The position numbers and the translations under genes are program-made. Positions 33,540 to 43,190 of a stretch of DNA of 64,000 nucleotides are shown piece after piece (within the stretch, counting starts at the first letter, position 1; every line of letters begins with the position of its first letter). The DNA comes from Colwellia sp. 20A7 (GTDB lineage: Bacteria; Pseudomonadota; Gammaproteobacteria; Enterobacterales; Alteromonadaceae), in contig NZ_CP047130.1 in assembly GCF_009832865.1 (NCBI RefSeq), positions 930,001-994,000 on the forward strand. Direction: 5' to 3'. The notes beneath the pieces were generated by a model that worked only from the letters and a program-made list of their open reading frames with translations, did not search any database and was not told the origin of the DNA.

Positions 33540-34670
33540 ATGACACAACTTAGATTCCACGCCAAACGTTTATTTGATGGTCAACAATTTATTGATGATC
33601 AAGTATTAACCATTACTGATGGTGTTATTAGCGCGATAGATCAAAATATCAATGATGTAGACGTTGAAGCATCAGATTTAGTTGTGCCAGGGTTTATTGA
33701 TTTACAAGTTAATGGTGGCGGTGGCGCTTTATTTAATGATTCACCTTCAGTGGATAAACTTGAAATAATTATGTCTGCCCATGCAAAGTTTGGCACCACA
33801 GCGATGATGCCGACATTAATCACCGACAAAGTAGAAGTAATGGTGCAAGCAGCTGATGCTATATCAGAAGCAATAGCCAAGAAAATACCCGGCATAGTGG
33901 GCATTCACTTCGAAGGGCCTCATTTATCTTTAGCCAAAAAAGGCACTCACAGTGGCGACCTTATTCGTCCAATTTCTTATGCTGAATGGCAAATATTATC
34001 ACGTAAAGACATGGGACAAGTGATGGTTACTTTAGCACCAGAGACTGTTTCTGCAAAAGATGTAGCACGTATGGTTGAGCTAGGTATTAAGGTTTGTTTA
34101 GGGCATACCAATGCAGATTTTTGTACAGCCCAAAAAGCGGTTGATGCTGGCGCTACTGGCTTTACCCATTTGTATAATGCAATGTCACCATTACAAGGCC
34201 GAGAGCCGGGTGTCGTAGGCTGTGCGCTGTTAAATGATAATACTCAATGCGGTTTGATTGTAGATGGTCATCATGTTGATTATGCAAGTTGTAAGTTAGC
34301 TATTAAAACTAAGCCTGCAGGGGGAATATTTTTAGTCACAGATGCAATGCCACCTGTTGGAACCAATATGACAGAGTTTCCTTTATATGACAGAACTGTT
34401 TATGTAGATAATGGCAAGTTAACGTCAACCACTGGTGAATTAGCGGGTTCATCATTAGATATGGCTACAGCAGTAAAGAATACACACTTAGGTTTGAATA
34501 TTCCATTAGGTGAGTCAATACGCATGGCAAGCTTATATCCTGCTCAATACTTATATGCAAATCAAAAGATGATTCGTGGGGAATTAAAAGTAGGTATGCA
34601 GGCTGACATGGTTGTTTTGAAAGAAGACTTTACTGTGTTATCTACTTGGATTGCGGGAGAAAAAATTTAA
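33540..34670 (+). CDS. nagA: N-acetylglucosamine-6-phosphate deacetylase
   Basis: A 376-residue enzyme with all NagA landmarks: VPGFIDLQVNGGGGALFND (about residues 49-67), HFEGPHLSLAKKGTH (about 123-137), GHTNADF, THLYNAMSPLQGREPG, VDGHHVD, and LVTDAMPPVG with the catalytic Asp. It deacetylates GlcNAc-6-P to glucosamine-6-P. The start is 86 bp after nagK. No nagB is nearby, so deamination is done elsewhere or by another enzyme. Confidence 0.95.
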   Translation: MTQLRFHAKRLFDGQQFIDDQVLTITDGVISAIDQNINDVDVEASDLVVPGFIDLQVNGGGGALFNDSPSVDKLEIIMSAHAKFGTTAMMPTLITDKVEVMVQAADAISEAIAKKIPGIVGIHFEGPHLSLAKKGTHSGDLIRPISYAEWQILSRKDMGQVMVTLAPETVSAKDVARMVELGIKVCLGHTNADFCTAQKAVDAGATGFTHLYNAMSPLQGREPGVVGCALLNDNTQCGLIVDGHHVDYASCKLAIKTKPAGGIFLVTDAMPPVGTNMTEFPLYDRTVYVDNGKLTSTTGELAGSSLDMATAVKNTHLGLNIPLGESIRMASLYPAQYLYANQKMIRGELKVGMQADMVVLKEDFTVLSTWIAGEKI

Positions 34671-34770
34671 TAAATAGAAATAAAAATTTATTTGAGTAGT
34701 AAATAAAAATAATTAAAAAGTTAACGTTATTTTAACGGCTAACATACTAAAAGAAGAGGAAGTTAGAGAA

Positions 34771-36081
34771 ATGTCATTACCTATAACTGAACAAGAGCAA
34801 TCCAATAACTTAAAGAGTAATGCACTACCTATGGCAATAGTTGCAGGACTATTCTTTATTTTAGGTTTTGCCACTTGGTTAAATGGCTCGTTAATGCCTT
34901 ACCTTAAACAAATATTACAGCTATCACCTTTCCAAGCATCTTTGATCTTATTCTCTTTTTATATAGCGGTGACTTTTACTGCACTACCGTCTGCTGCAAT
35001 TATTCGTAAAGTTGGCTATAAAAATGGTATGGCATTAGGAATGGTGACTATGATGACAGCAGGTTTGTTATTTATTCCTGCAGCTAAAACACAAATTTTC
35101 GCGCTATTTCTTTTAGCACAATTAGTCATGGGGGCAGGTCAAACGTTATTACAAACAGCTGTTAACCCTTACGTCGTTCGCCTTGGCCCTGAAGAATCAG
35201 CGGCAGCACGTATTTCTGTTATGGGTATTTTAAATAAGGGTGCTGGCGTTGTTGCTCCTATTGTATTTACTGCACTAATTTTAAGTGGCTTTGGCGATAC
35301 AGCTAATACAGAGCTAACAGCAATAGAAATTGACGGTATGGCTGACGCGTTAGTTATGCCTTATTTAGGTATGGCTCTATTTATAGGTTTATTAGGATTT
35401 GCAGTTAAAAAATCACCTCTACCCGAGTTAGAAAGAGAAGCGAATGAAGGAGATAGTAAAGGTCAATTAAAAGAAGCACTTTCTCATCCTAACTTAGCGC
35501 TAGGTGTATTAGCATTATTTTTCTATGTGGCCGTAGAGGTGATCGCTGGAGATACCATTGGTACGTTCGCATTATCTTTAGGTGTCAAAAATTACAGTGT
35601 GATGACTTCATATACTATGGGCTGCATGGTTATTGGCTACATTTTAGGTATTATTTTAATTCCTCGCTTTATTTCACAACAAACGGCGCTAACCATTTCA
35701 GCACTCTTTGGTGTGCTATTAAGTTTAGGTGTTGTTTTTGGTGATAATAACTCGTTTGTAATCGCTAATGGGCTTTCATTTATCTTAGGTGAAGCACAAT
35801 TCCCAGATACGCTGATCTTGATTGCATTTCTTGGCCTAGCTAACGCTATTGTATGGCCGGCAGTATTTCCTCTTGCTCTATCTGGTATGGGCAAGCTAAC
35901 GAGTATTGGTTCAGCATTATTAGTTATGGGTATTTCAGGTGGAGCATTTGGTCCTTTATTCTGGGGACTGGCAAGCGGCACTTCTATGGGGCAACAAGGC
36001 GGGTATATTGTTATGTTACCTTGTTATTTATTTATTCTATTTTATGCCGTAAAAGGCTGCAAAATGAAAAGTTGGAAGTAG
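34771..36081 (+). CDS. nagP: GlcNAc permease, MFS
   Basis: A 436-residue protein with about 12 helices of the FucP/glucose-galactose permease branch of the MFS. LFFILGFATWLNGSLMPYLKQILQLSPFQASLI (positions about 28-60) is the signature loop for this branch; AQLVMGAGQTLLQTAVNPYVVRLG follows. With nagK and nagA it forms the Alteromonadales route of GlcNAc import as free sugar, then phosphorylation by NagK, in place of the PTS. The gene starts 101 bp after nagA. A strong terminator ends the unit at 36227. Confidence 0.9.
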   Translation: MSLPITEQEQSNNLKSNALPMAIVAGLFFILGFATWLNGSLMPYLKQILQLSPFQASLILFSFYIAVTFTALPSAAIIRKVGYKNGMALGMVTMMTAGLLFIPAAKTQIFALFLLAQLVMGAGQTLLQTAVNPYVVRLGPEESAAARISVMGILNKGAGVVAPIVFTALILSGFGDTANTELTAIEIDGMADALVMPYLGMALFIGLLGFAVKKSPLPELEREANEGDSKGQLKEALSHPNLALGVLALFFYVAVEVIAGDTIGTFALSLGVKNYSVMTSYTMGCMVIGYILGIILIPRFISQQTALTISALFGVLLSLGVVFGDNNSFVIANGLSFILGEAQFPDTLILIAFLGLANAIVWPAVFPLALSGMGKLTSIGSALLVMGISGGAFGPLFWGLASGTSMGQQGGYIVMLPCYLFILFYAVKGCKMKSWK

Positions 36082-36226
36082 TTAGATAAACAATTACGAC
36101 TGACGAAAGAATTCAAATATTGGTGTTTCCTTCTAGCCAGTATTTGTAAAAATCTCTGCGGTCAAAATCAATAATAACCATTATTTATTTTGAAAGTTGA
36201 GGGTGCGTTAAACGGTCATTTGATCG

Positions 36227-36258
36227 ACCCTGAGCCTTTATGGTTCAGGGTTTTTTTA
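36227..36258 (+). terminator. Terminator of the nag operon
   Basis: ACCCTGA / TCAGGGT hairpin with an 11-nt loop, followed by seven T, 146 bp past nagP. Well formed. Confidence 0.8.
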
Positions 36259-36336
36259 TGCCTACAGTAAATAACTTTACTAATAAGTTATTCGTGTATA
36301 ATCTATAACCATATTTATTACTAAGATGTTAATACT

Positions 36337-36561
36337 ATGTCAGAGCTACAACGTAGAGTAACCATTATTTATTATCAAGACAATGGTTTAGAGCTACACC
36401 ATACGATCGAAACCTTTGACCAAAACCTGTCAGGTAGGGTTATTATTCCTAAAGAGTTTAAAAAAGGTAAGTCTATTATTGCTGTTTGTGATGGGGAAGT
36501 AGAAATACTTAATAAGATTGGGGATCGTATATTATCGGTAAACTACACTACTTCAATGTAA
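36337..36561 (+). CDS. Small conserved protein (TIGR02922-like)
   Basis: A 74-residue protein: VTIIYYQDNGLELHHTIETF at the start and a C-terminal DGEVEILNKIGDRIL. It resembles the TIGR02922 group that I recall from Colwellia and relatives, some of which carry several copies. Function is unknown. It is monocistronic and convergent with ccmE; a long inverted repeat lies between them. Its possible family membership supports the Colwellia reading but was not checked by search. Confidence 0.6.
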   Translation: MSELQRRVTIIYYQDNGLELHHTIETFDQNLSGRVIIPKEFKKGKSIIAVCDGEVEILNKIGDRILSVNYTTSM

Positions 36562-36575
36562 CGTAATTTTAAATC

Positions 36576-36669
36576 ATTGTAAGAAGAGAATGTATAAATC
36601 ACATGATTGTGAAGTATGGAAAGCTACAAATATTGTATTCTCCTAATCTACATTCTCTTACCTTACAAT
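36576..36669. repeat. Inverted repeat with 19-21 bp arms between convergent genes
   Basis: Left arm 36576-36594 and right arm 36649-36669 pair (ATTGTAAG, AAGAGAATGTA) with a 2-base bulge and a 54-nt loop. It lies between the small gene at 36337 and ccmE. It may act as a bidirectional terminator or be a relict mobile repeat. Confidence 0.65.
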
Positions 36670-36673
36670 ATTA

Positions 36674-37198
36674 CTAATCTTTACTCTCTAATTGCTTATT
36701 TGTATATTCTAATTTTTTATAATCTTTGCCAGCAGCATCGGCAAGTTCAGTTGGCATATAGTTTTCATCGTGTTTAGCTAAAACTTCACTTGCTTCAATA
36801 TGTAACTCTCCATTAGCACCTAATACAAGCGCACCGTTAGCAACAATTCCTTGCCCTTCACGGAATAAGTCAGGCAAAATTCCTTCGTAATAAACAGAAA
36901 CCATTAAATCATTTTCATCAAAAGTAATTGGCATTTTCATATCAGAAAGCTTAAAGGTAACTTTTAGATTATCAGGATCACGTTTTACTGAACCAGGTAC
37001 AACCAAGCCACCAATACGAATTCGTTGACCAATTTCAGGTGTAGTACCAGATCCCTCTTTACCCTGAGTTATTTCTGATGGCGTATAAAATAAATCGATA
37101 TTTTGGCTTAAAGCATAAAGTACCAGCCCTGTGACAAATGAAATACCGATTAAAATTGAAGCAACTATCGTTAAACGTTTCTTACGGCGCGGATGCAT
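36674..37198 (-). CDS. ccmE: Cytochrome c maturation haem chaperone CcmE
   Basis: A 174-residue periplasmic haem chaperone with an N-terminal membrane anchor (about residues 10-30). The haem-binding HxxxY appears as KHDENYMP (about 142-149), with the His and Tyr both present. Upstream [18 protein letters not shown] is the family OB-fold strand. It carries haem to CcmF for attachment to apocytochromes. It overlaps ccmD by a base and is the last gene of the leftward ccmABCDE unit. Confidence 0.95.
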   Translation of the reverse strand: MHPRRKKRLTIVASILIGISFVTGLVLYALSQNIDLFYTPSEITQGKEGSGTTPEIGQRIRIGGLVVPGSVKRDPDNLKVTFKLSDMKMPITFDENDLMVSVYYEGILPDLFREGQGIVANGALVLGANGELHIEASEVLAKHDENYMPTELADAAGKDYKKLEYTNKQLESKD

Positions 37199-37431
37199 TA
37201 TATAACCTCTTTAGGTATGTTGGTTTGAGTCTTATTACGTTGTGCACGTAATTCGCGTAATTTATTTTCTCTTTGCTGGCGTATCGCAATGTTTTTAATA
37301 ACTTGTTTATGACCATAAATGGAATTATAAATCAGCGCCAAAATTAGCACTGCTGATATACCAAAAGATAACCACACATAAAAACCATAGCCACCCATCT
37401 CTAAAAAAGCACTAAAACTGTCAAATTGCAT
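37198..37431 (-). CDS. ccmD: Cytochrome c maturation protein CcmD
   Basis: A 77-residue inner-membrane protein with one transmembrane helix (about residues 15-38, [20 protein letters not shown]) preceded by [10 protein letters not shown], the usual CcmD N-terminus. It helps release holo-CcmE from the CcmABC complex. One base overlap with ccmC and with ccmE shows tight translational coupling. Confidence 0.92.
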   Translation of the reverse strand: MQFDSFSAFLEMGGYGFYVWLSFGISAVLILALIYNSIYGHKQVIKNIAIRQQRENKLRELRAQRNKTQTNIPKEVI

Positions 37432-38198
37432 TATTTATTCTCCAAAGCGTTATTGGAAAGGCTCTCTTCTAAAGCTAATGCTTTTACCCAAGGCCTTATA
37501 CTATTGCGAATTAAAATTTCACTTCGAAAACGTATACAAACAATTGTCGCTACTAATAAAGCAAAACCTAAAAAGCAGAATACAAAAGGCCAAAGCATTT
37601 CAACTGACATTGATGGTTTGCCCAAATTGCTGACTGTTGAGCCTTGATGTAAAGTATTCCACCATTCAACTGAATATTTTATAATAGGTAAGTTAATTAC
37701 ACCTACTAGTGTTAAAATTCCAGCGGCTTTACCTGCTAGTGCTTTGTCTTCAAAAGCATTGTGAAGTGCGATAACCCCTAAATATAAAAACAACAAAATA
37801 AGCTCAGAGGTTAATCGAGCATCCCATATCCACCAAGTTCCCCACATAGGTTTACCCCAAGCAGAACCTGTAATTAAAGCTATAGCAGTGAATATAGCGC
37901 CAACAGGGGCCATTGCAGCAGCAGATGCATCGGCCAATTTAAATTGCCATACTAAAGAAGTGAAAGCCGCAATGGCCATACCTAAATAAATCCCCATAGA
38001 CAACGAAGCAGCAGGTACATGTATATAAAAAATACGAAAGCTATCACCTTGCTGATAATCAGCAGGCGCAAAAGCTAATGCCCAAGTAAGGCCAATAGAT
38101 AAAAACAATATTGTTAATGCGCTAAACCAAGGAATAACTCTTCCAGTTAAGTGATAACTCACTTCTGGGTTAGCGTAGGGATGTAACCATTTCCACAT
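37431..38198 (-). CDS. ccmC: Haem transporter subunit CcmC
   Basis: A 255-residue membrane protein with six helices and the tryptophan-rich WWD domain (GSAWGKPMWGTWWIWDARLTS, about residues 112-132), flanked by the conserved histidines used in haem handling. It delivers haem to CcmE together with CcmAB. It follows ccmB by 124 bp, the only sizable gap in the leftward unit; ccmD starts at its last base. Confidence 0.95.
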   Translation of the reverse strand: MWKWLHPYANPEVSYHLTGRVIPWFSALTILFLSIGLTWALAFAPADYQQGDSFRIFYIHVPAASLSMGIYLGMAIAAFTSLVWQFKLADASAAAMAPVGAIFTAIALITGSAWGKPMWGTWWIWDARLTSELILLFLYLGVIALHNAFEDKALAGKAAGILTLVGVINLPIIKYSVEWWNTLHQGSTVSNLGKPSMSVEMLWPFVFCFLGFALLVATIVCIRFRSEILIRNSIRPWVKALALEESLSNNALENK

Positions 38199-38322
38199 AA
38201 GTATGCTCTTCTCTTTTACTAAAACTATTATATTTATTTACTATTATGAAAAAGCATCTGGTAATTAGGACAAATACCGTTATCCTGAATTTGAGTCAGG
38301 AACTTAATCAGTCAAGCTTATG

Positions 38323-39012
38323 TTAATTAGTACTTACTTTTAATGCAGCGCTAACTGCAAAGGGTGCCAGTGTTAGCGAACCAAAAAATAGTGCCGCAAT
38401 TATAGCAAGTTGTCCGCTGTAAGGTAAGCCAAGGGCTGCTGTATCAATAGCGCTGGTAGCGAATATTAAAACAGGAATATACAAAGGAAGCACTAGTAAG
38501 CTTAGCAGTACACCTCCTTTTTTAATTCCTACCGTTAAGGCAACACCTATTGCGCCAAGTAAACTTAATACCGGTGTTCCTAATAATAACGTTAACATTA
38601 AAGCGCCATAACTTTGCTCATTTAAATGTAAAAGTACAGCGAGTAAAGGTGCGATTAAAATAAGCGGAAGCCCTGTTATTAGCCAGTGAGCAACAATTTT
38701 TGCAAGTACTAACACAAAGATAGGTTGAGGGCTCAACAACATTTGTTCTAGCGAACCATCATCATAATCTGACTTAAATAATCTATCGAGCGATAGTAAC
38801 GTTGATAATAGTGCTGCTACCCAGATAATGCCGGGCGCTATACGACTTAAGGTTTCTGCTTCTGGTCCAATACCTAACGGAAATAAGGTGATCACAATTA
38901 CAAAAAACAAAAGAGGGTTAACAATGTCATCTTTATGGCGCATTGCAATGGTTAAATCACGCTTAAGTACTAGTGAAAAAACAGCACGATATGACAAGTT
39001 AGCTATAGTCAT
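38323..39012 (-). CDS. ccmB: Haem exporter permease CcmB
   Basis: A 229-residue six-helix ABC permease. The N-terminal FSLVLKRDLTIAMRHKDD and LFFVIVITLFPLGIGPE are family signatures, as is FKSDYDDGSLEQMLLSPQP (about 80-98). It pairs with CcmA (55 bp upstream) to power release of haem-loaded CcmE. Length equals the usual 220. Confidence 0.95.
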   Translation of the reverse strand: MTIANLSYRAVFSLVLKRDLTIAMRHKDDIVNPLLFFVIVITLFPLGIGPEAETLSRIAPGIIWVAALLSTLLSLDRLFKSDYDDGSLEQMLLSPQPIFVLVLAKIVAHWLITGLPLILIAPLLAVLLHLNEQSYGALMLTLLLGTPVLSLLGAIGVALTVGIKKGGVLLSLLVLPLYIPVLIFATSAIDTAALGLPYSGQLAIIAALFFGSLTLAPFAVSAALKVSTN

Positions 39013-39067
39013 GTAGTTCTCTATTTTTATTTTGGTCTATTTTACCTTTATTAAAGTACATTTATAA

Positions 39068-39733
39068 TTACTCAACTATATAGTCTAAGGTTATTTTTTT
39101 TATTTTGGACTGCTCGAATGTCAGTAAATCCTGATGCGTCGTTAAAACAATACAACCACCTTGATTAATATGAGCTTTAAATAATTGTTCTAAATCGTAC
39201 ACACCTTGTTTATCTATAGCAGTGAAAGGCTCATCTAATATCCAAATACGAGCAGTTGATTGATATAAACGTGCTAATGATATTCGTCGATGTTGCCCTG
39301 CACTTAAATGAGAAGCTAAACTGTCTTCAAATCCTGTTAAACTTACTTTCGCCAATGTTTGCTTTATTGATGCAACATCATTTTGTAAACCATGTAGATT
39401 AAGATTAAATGCTAAGTTTTCTTGTGCGTTCATTTCACCTTTTACGCCCGGTAAATGTCCTAGGTAAAGTAATGCTTGATGGAACTCTTCGCGTGATTGA
39501 TTTATCCGTTTATTGTTAAAATAAATATCGCCTTCGTAAGGCTGAGACAAGCCAGCTAAAATACGAAGTAAGCTTGTTTTTCCTGAGCCATTAGGCCCTT
39601 CAACTTGTACTATGTCACCCGCGTTTATTTTAATATCTAGTTGATCAAACAATAAGCGATCTTCGCGAATACAAGTTAAACTTATCGCGCTAAGTAAAGG
39701 GGCATCGCTGGCGTTGATGTGATTTTCTGACAA
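39068..39733 (-). CDS. ccmA: Haem exporter ATPase CcmA
   Basis: A 221-residue ABC ATPase. Walker A is [10 protein letters not shown] (about residues 45-54), the signature loop is HLSAGQHRR (about 140), and Walker B is WILDEPF. N-terminal [20 protein letters not shown] fits. The gene heads the leftward ccmABCDE unit. The 332-bp spacer to ccmF holds both promoters. Confidence 0.95.
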   Translation of the reverse strand: MSENHINASDAPLLSAISLTCIREDRLLFDQLDIKINAGDIVQVEGPNGSGKTSLLRILAGLSQPYEGDIYFNNKRINQSREEFHQALLYLGHLPGVKGEMNAQENLAFNLNLHGLQNDVASIKQTLAKVSLTGFEDSLASHLSAGQHRRISLARLYQSTARIWILDEPFTAIDKQGVYDLEQLFKAHINQGGCIVLTTHQDLLTFEQSKIKKITLDYIVE

Positions 39734-40065
39734 AGTAGAAGCTTCTCTGTTAGTTAATAAATTAATATCTTAATTTAGCAATTTACATTACAACTAAATT
39801 AAACTGATGTTTGTCAGTTCATTTTGAATTAGATTATATTATGTCCATAGGGCATATCATAACATAGCAATAGTTAGAATTAGCAAACATAGTTACTTGA
39901 TAATTTGTAACATTAAGAAACAATTATCAAATGATTTTGAGTAAAGCATTTGATCTTTTCATCGATAAAAGTGTGCTAGAATTGCGCAACTATTATGAGT
40001 TAGTACTTTTTTGTTATTTATGCTTGAGCACAAATAAAAATAATTATGTGTATACGGAGAAATAA
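39734..40065. other. Divergent promoter region ccmA / ccmF
   Basis: 332 bp of AT-rich DNA that must hold the promoters of both ccm units. I see no good FNR, ArcA or Fur box; TTGAT and ATCGA at 39951 are six, not four, bases apart. TACGGAGAAATA before ccmF is a clear ribosome-binding site. Confidence 0.5.
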
Positions 40066-42099
40066 ATGAATCCCCAAATTTTACCTGAGCTGATGCCTGA
40101 ATTAGGTCATATCGCTTTGGTTATAGCCTTTGCTTTTTCATTATGCTTGAGTATTATTCCAATGATTGGTGTATACAGTACTCAACATAAATTAATGAAC
40201 TACGCTAAACCACTTGCCTTTGGTATGTTTGTTTTTACCGCAATTAGTATCGTGATTTTAGCTTATAGTTTTGTCGTTGATGACTTTTCTATTAAATATA
40301 TTGCAAACCACTCAAATACGCATTTACCTTATTATTTTAAAATAAGTGCTGTTTGGGGCGGACACGAAGGCTCATTACTCCTTTGGGTTTTTTCTTTAAC
40401 TGCATGGACTATGGCGGTTGCTCAATTTTCAAAAAATGTAGAACAAGAATTTATTGCCCGTGTGCTTTCTATTATGGGGATGGTTTCTGTTGGATTTATT
40501 GCCTTTACATTATTAACTTCAAACCCTTTCGAACGTCTTTGGCCGAATGTCCCGCTTGAAGGGCGTGATTTAAATCCATTACTACAAGATGTTGGTTTAA
40601 TTATTCATCCACCATTATTGTACTTAGGTTATGTTGGATTCGCTGTCGCTTTTGCTTTTGCCGTAGCTGCGCTAATGTCAGGTAAAATGGATGCTGCTTG
40701 GGCTCGTTGGTCACGTCCTTGGACTATTGGTGCCTGGGTGTTTTTAACATTAGGTATTGCATTAGGTAGTTGGTGGGCATATTACGAACTTGGCTGGGGT
40801 GGTTGGTGGTTTTGGGATCCTGTTGAAAATGCTTCTTTCATGCCATGGTTAGTCGGCACGGCGTTAATTCATTCTTTATCTGTCACTGAAAAACGGGGTA
40901 CATTTAAAAACTGGACAATCTTACTTGCTATTTTTACTTTTAGCTTAAGTCTATTGGGTACCTTTTTAGTACGTTCTGGTGTTATAACCTCAGTACATTC
41001 TTTTGCTGCGGATCCATCTCGTGGCGTGTTTATTTTAGTATTATTAGCGATTGCTGTTGGTGGCTCATTAACCTTATATGCATTTAGAGCAAGCAATGTT
41101 GCAAGCTTCAGCCGTTTTGCACTTTATTCACGTGAAACCGCATTACTGTTATGTAACATTATTTTAGTTGTTGCTGCTACAACGGTATTACTTGGTACAC
41201 TTTATCCTCTCTTAGTTGATGCTTTAGGTTATGGAAAAATATCTGTAGGACCTCCATATTTCAATGCCGTCTTTGTTCCTATTATGAGCATATTATTTGT
41301 CATTATGGGGATTGGCCCCCTAATTCGCTGGAAGAAAGCCAAAAAAGGTGAGTTACGTAAGCAGCTAATTAAGCCATCGGTATTTAGTATCGCATTTGGT
41401 TTGTTATTCCCTGTTATTTATGGCGGTGAATTTGATGTACTCGTTGCTATGGGCATGACATTAGCTGCATGGGTATTTCTTGTGGTAGTTAAAGACTTAA
41501 TTAATCAATATAAACTTAGAGCAAAGTTAAGTTTGGGACAATGGGGCATGACAGTCGCACATGCTGGTATTGCGGTAACTATTGTTGGTGTTACTTTAGT
41601 GTCAAGTTATGAAAGTGAAACCAATGTTAAAATGCACCTACATGAAAAAGTAGAAATAGCCGGTTATAACATTGAGTTTAATGGTATTAAGCACGTAGAA
41701 GGACCAAATTACATTGCTGAACAAGGTCAAATTAATGTTTACAATGGTGATGATTTCGTCGCTTTATTGAAACCAGAACGTAGAACTTATCGTGTACAAA
41801 CGATGGGGATGACTGAGGCTGGTATTGATGGTGGTTTATTTAGAGACATTTATGTTGCTTTAGGCGACCCTCTCGAGGGTAACGCATGGGCTATCCGAGT
41901 TCATTATAAACCCTTCGTTCGTTGGATTTGGTTAGGCGCTATATTTATGGCGATTGGCGGTATTTTAGCTATGATGGATAAACGCTATAGAGTGAAAAGT
42001 CAGGTAAGAAAAAATGCTCTGAATAATAGTCGTGACAACCAAGAAAATATAGCAACGAACGCAAAACCTAGTATTAAAGCTGCATCGGAGAGTGCTTAA
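40066..42099 (+). CDS. ccmF: Haem lyase CcmF
   Basis: A 677-residue polytopic protein of the CcmF/NrfE type. The WWD domain is at about residues 228-250, WWAYYELGWGGWWFWDPVEN, and other family blocks are ISAVWGGHEGSLLLWV and ERLWPNVPLEGRDLNPLLQD. About 14 helices flank a periplasmic domain near the C-terminus. It attaches haem to the CXXCH motif with CcmH/CcmI. First gene of the rightward ccmFGHI unit; ccmG starts on the next base after the stop. Confidence 0.96.
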   Translation: MNPQILPELMPELGHIALVIAFAFSLCLSIIPMIGVYSTQHKLMNYAKPLAFGMFVFTAISIVILAYSFVVDDFSIKYIANHSNTHLPYYFKISAVWGGHEGSLLLWVFSLTAWTMAVAQFSKNVEQEFIARVLSIMGMVSVGFIAFTLLTSNPFERLWPNVPLEGRDLNPLLQDVGLIIHPPLLYLGYVGFAVAFAFAVAALMSGKMDAAWARWSRPWTIGAWVFLTLGIALGSWWAYYELGWGGWWFWDPVENASFMPWLVGTALIHSLSVTEKRGTFKNWTILLAIFTFSLSLLGTFLVRSGVITSVHSFAADPSRGVFILVLLAIAVGGSLTLYAFRASNVASFSRFALYSRETALLLCNIILVVAATTVLLGTLYPLLVDALGYGKISVGPPYFNAVFVPIMSILFVIMGIGPLIRWKKAKKGELRKQLIKPSVFSIAFGLLFPVIYGGEFDVLVAMGMTLAAWVFLVVVKDLINQYKLRAKLSLGQWGMTVAHAGIAVTIVGVTLVSSYESETNVKMHLHEKVEIAGYNIEFNGIKHVEGPNYIAEQGQINVYNGDDFVALLKPERRTYRVQTMGMTEAGIDGGLFRDIYVALGDPLEGNAWAIRVHYKPFVRWIWLGAIFMAIGGILAMMDKRYRVKSQVRKNALNNSRDNQENIATNAKPSIKAASESA

Positions 42100-42648
42100 A
42101 TGAATAAAGTTATCCGTTTTCTACCGCTGATATTAGTGATTGCGTTAGGTGTTGTACTTTATCGAGGTTTATCCTTAAATCCTGCTGAAATGCCATCAGC
42201 TTTGGTTGGTAATCCTATGCCTGACTTTGTATTACCTACCTTGTCTAATCCTAACGGCACAGTTACTAAAGCAGACTTAAAAGGTGATATTGTTTTATTA
42301 AATGTTTGGGCAACTTGGTGCCCAACCTGTAAGTATGAACATCCTTACTTATTTGAGCTTTCTAAAGACCCGCAATTAAAGCTTTATGGTATAAATTATA
42401 AAGATGAATTATTAGCGGCTAATGAATGGTTAACACATTACGAAGATCCTTATGTGTTTTCTATTTTTGATAAAGATGGATTACTTGGCGTAAAATTAGG
42501 TGTTTTTGGCGCACCAGAAACTTTTGTGATTGATCATCATGGCATTATTCGTAAGCGTTTTGCTGGTGCTTTAGACCTTCGTGTATGGCGCAAAGAATTT
42601 GAACCATTAATCAAACAAATTATTGCTGAAAAGCAAGAGGGTAAATAA
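42100..42648 (+). CDS. ccmG: Thiol-disulfide interchange protein CcmG (DsbE)
   Basis: A 182-residue periplasmic thioredoxin-like protein with an N-terminal anchor (about residues 5-22). The redox site is WATWCPTCKYEHPYL with CPTC (about residues 74-77), followed by the GVFGAPETFVIDHHGIIR cis-Pro and strand region. It reduces apocytochrome cysteines before haem attachment. Immediately behind ccmF and 2 bp before ccmH. Confidence 0.95.
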   Translation: MNKVIRFLPLILVIALGVVLYRGLSLNPAEMPSALVGNPMPDFVLPTLSNPNGTVTKADLKGDIVLLNVWATWCPTCKYEHPYLFELSKDPQLKLYGINYKDELLAANEWLTHYEDPYVFSIFDKDGLLGVKLGVFGAPETFVIDHHGIIRKRFAGALDLRVWRKEFEPLIKQIIAEKQEGK

Positions 42649-42650
42649 TT

Positions 42651-43181
42651 ATGTTTAGTCGATTTTTATTTATTCTTGCCATATTAGCTACCAGTACCTT
42701 TATGGTTAGTACTGTGAATGCTGCGCCGGTAGAAACTTTTCAATTTCAAGATGAAGTGACTAAGGTTCGTTTTCAAGCGTTAAGTAGGGAGTTACGCTGT
42801 CCTAAGTGTCAAAATCAAAACCTAGCCGACTCTAACTCTACTGTTGCTTCTGCAATGCGACTAGAGCTTTATAACCTGCTTATTGAAGGTAAGGCGGATA
42901 TTGAGATTGTTAACATAATGGTTAGTAGTTACGGAGAGTTTGTCTTATATCGACCTCGCGTAACAAGCCTTACCTATATACTTTGGTTTGGTCCTATACT
43001 ACTCATTCTAATCGGTATTATCGTTGTTATTATTATTGTGAGAAAAAAACCTGTGGCAAAAGAAAGTTTAGCACTAGATAACAATCAACAAGAACAATTA
43101 AAACAGTTATTACAGCGTGATAGTAATGTGACAGCCTCTAGTGAAGCTACACCTAACGCAACTAAACAAGAGAAAGAGTAG
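42651..43181 (+). CDS. ccmH: Cytochrome c maturation protein CcmH (N-terminal part)
   Basis: A 176-residue protein with a signal peptide (ending TVNA-AP, about residue 25), the redox motif LRCPKCQNQNLADSNS (about 49-64) with LRCxxC, a downstream transmembrane helix (about 110-130) and a polar tail. It corresponds to the N-terminal domain of E. coli CcmH, its TPR half being encoded apart as CcmI. It starts 2 bp after ccmG. Confidence 0.93.
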   Translation: MFSRFLFILAILATSTFMVSTVNAAPVETFQFQDEVTKVRFQALSRELRCPKCQNQNLADSNSTVASAMRLELYNLLIEGKADIEIVNIMVSSYGEFVLYRPRVTSLTYILWFGPILLILIGIIVVIIIVRKKPVAKESLALDNNQQEQLKQLLQRDSNVTASSEATPNATKQEKE

Positions 43182-43190
43182 TCAACCGTT

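Noticed and set aside
39945..39975. Possible FNR box between ccmA and ccmF
   Set aside because: TTGAT and ATCGA are six bases apart, not four, and the right half has a change, so it does not fit the consensus.
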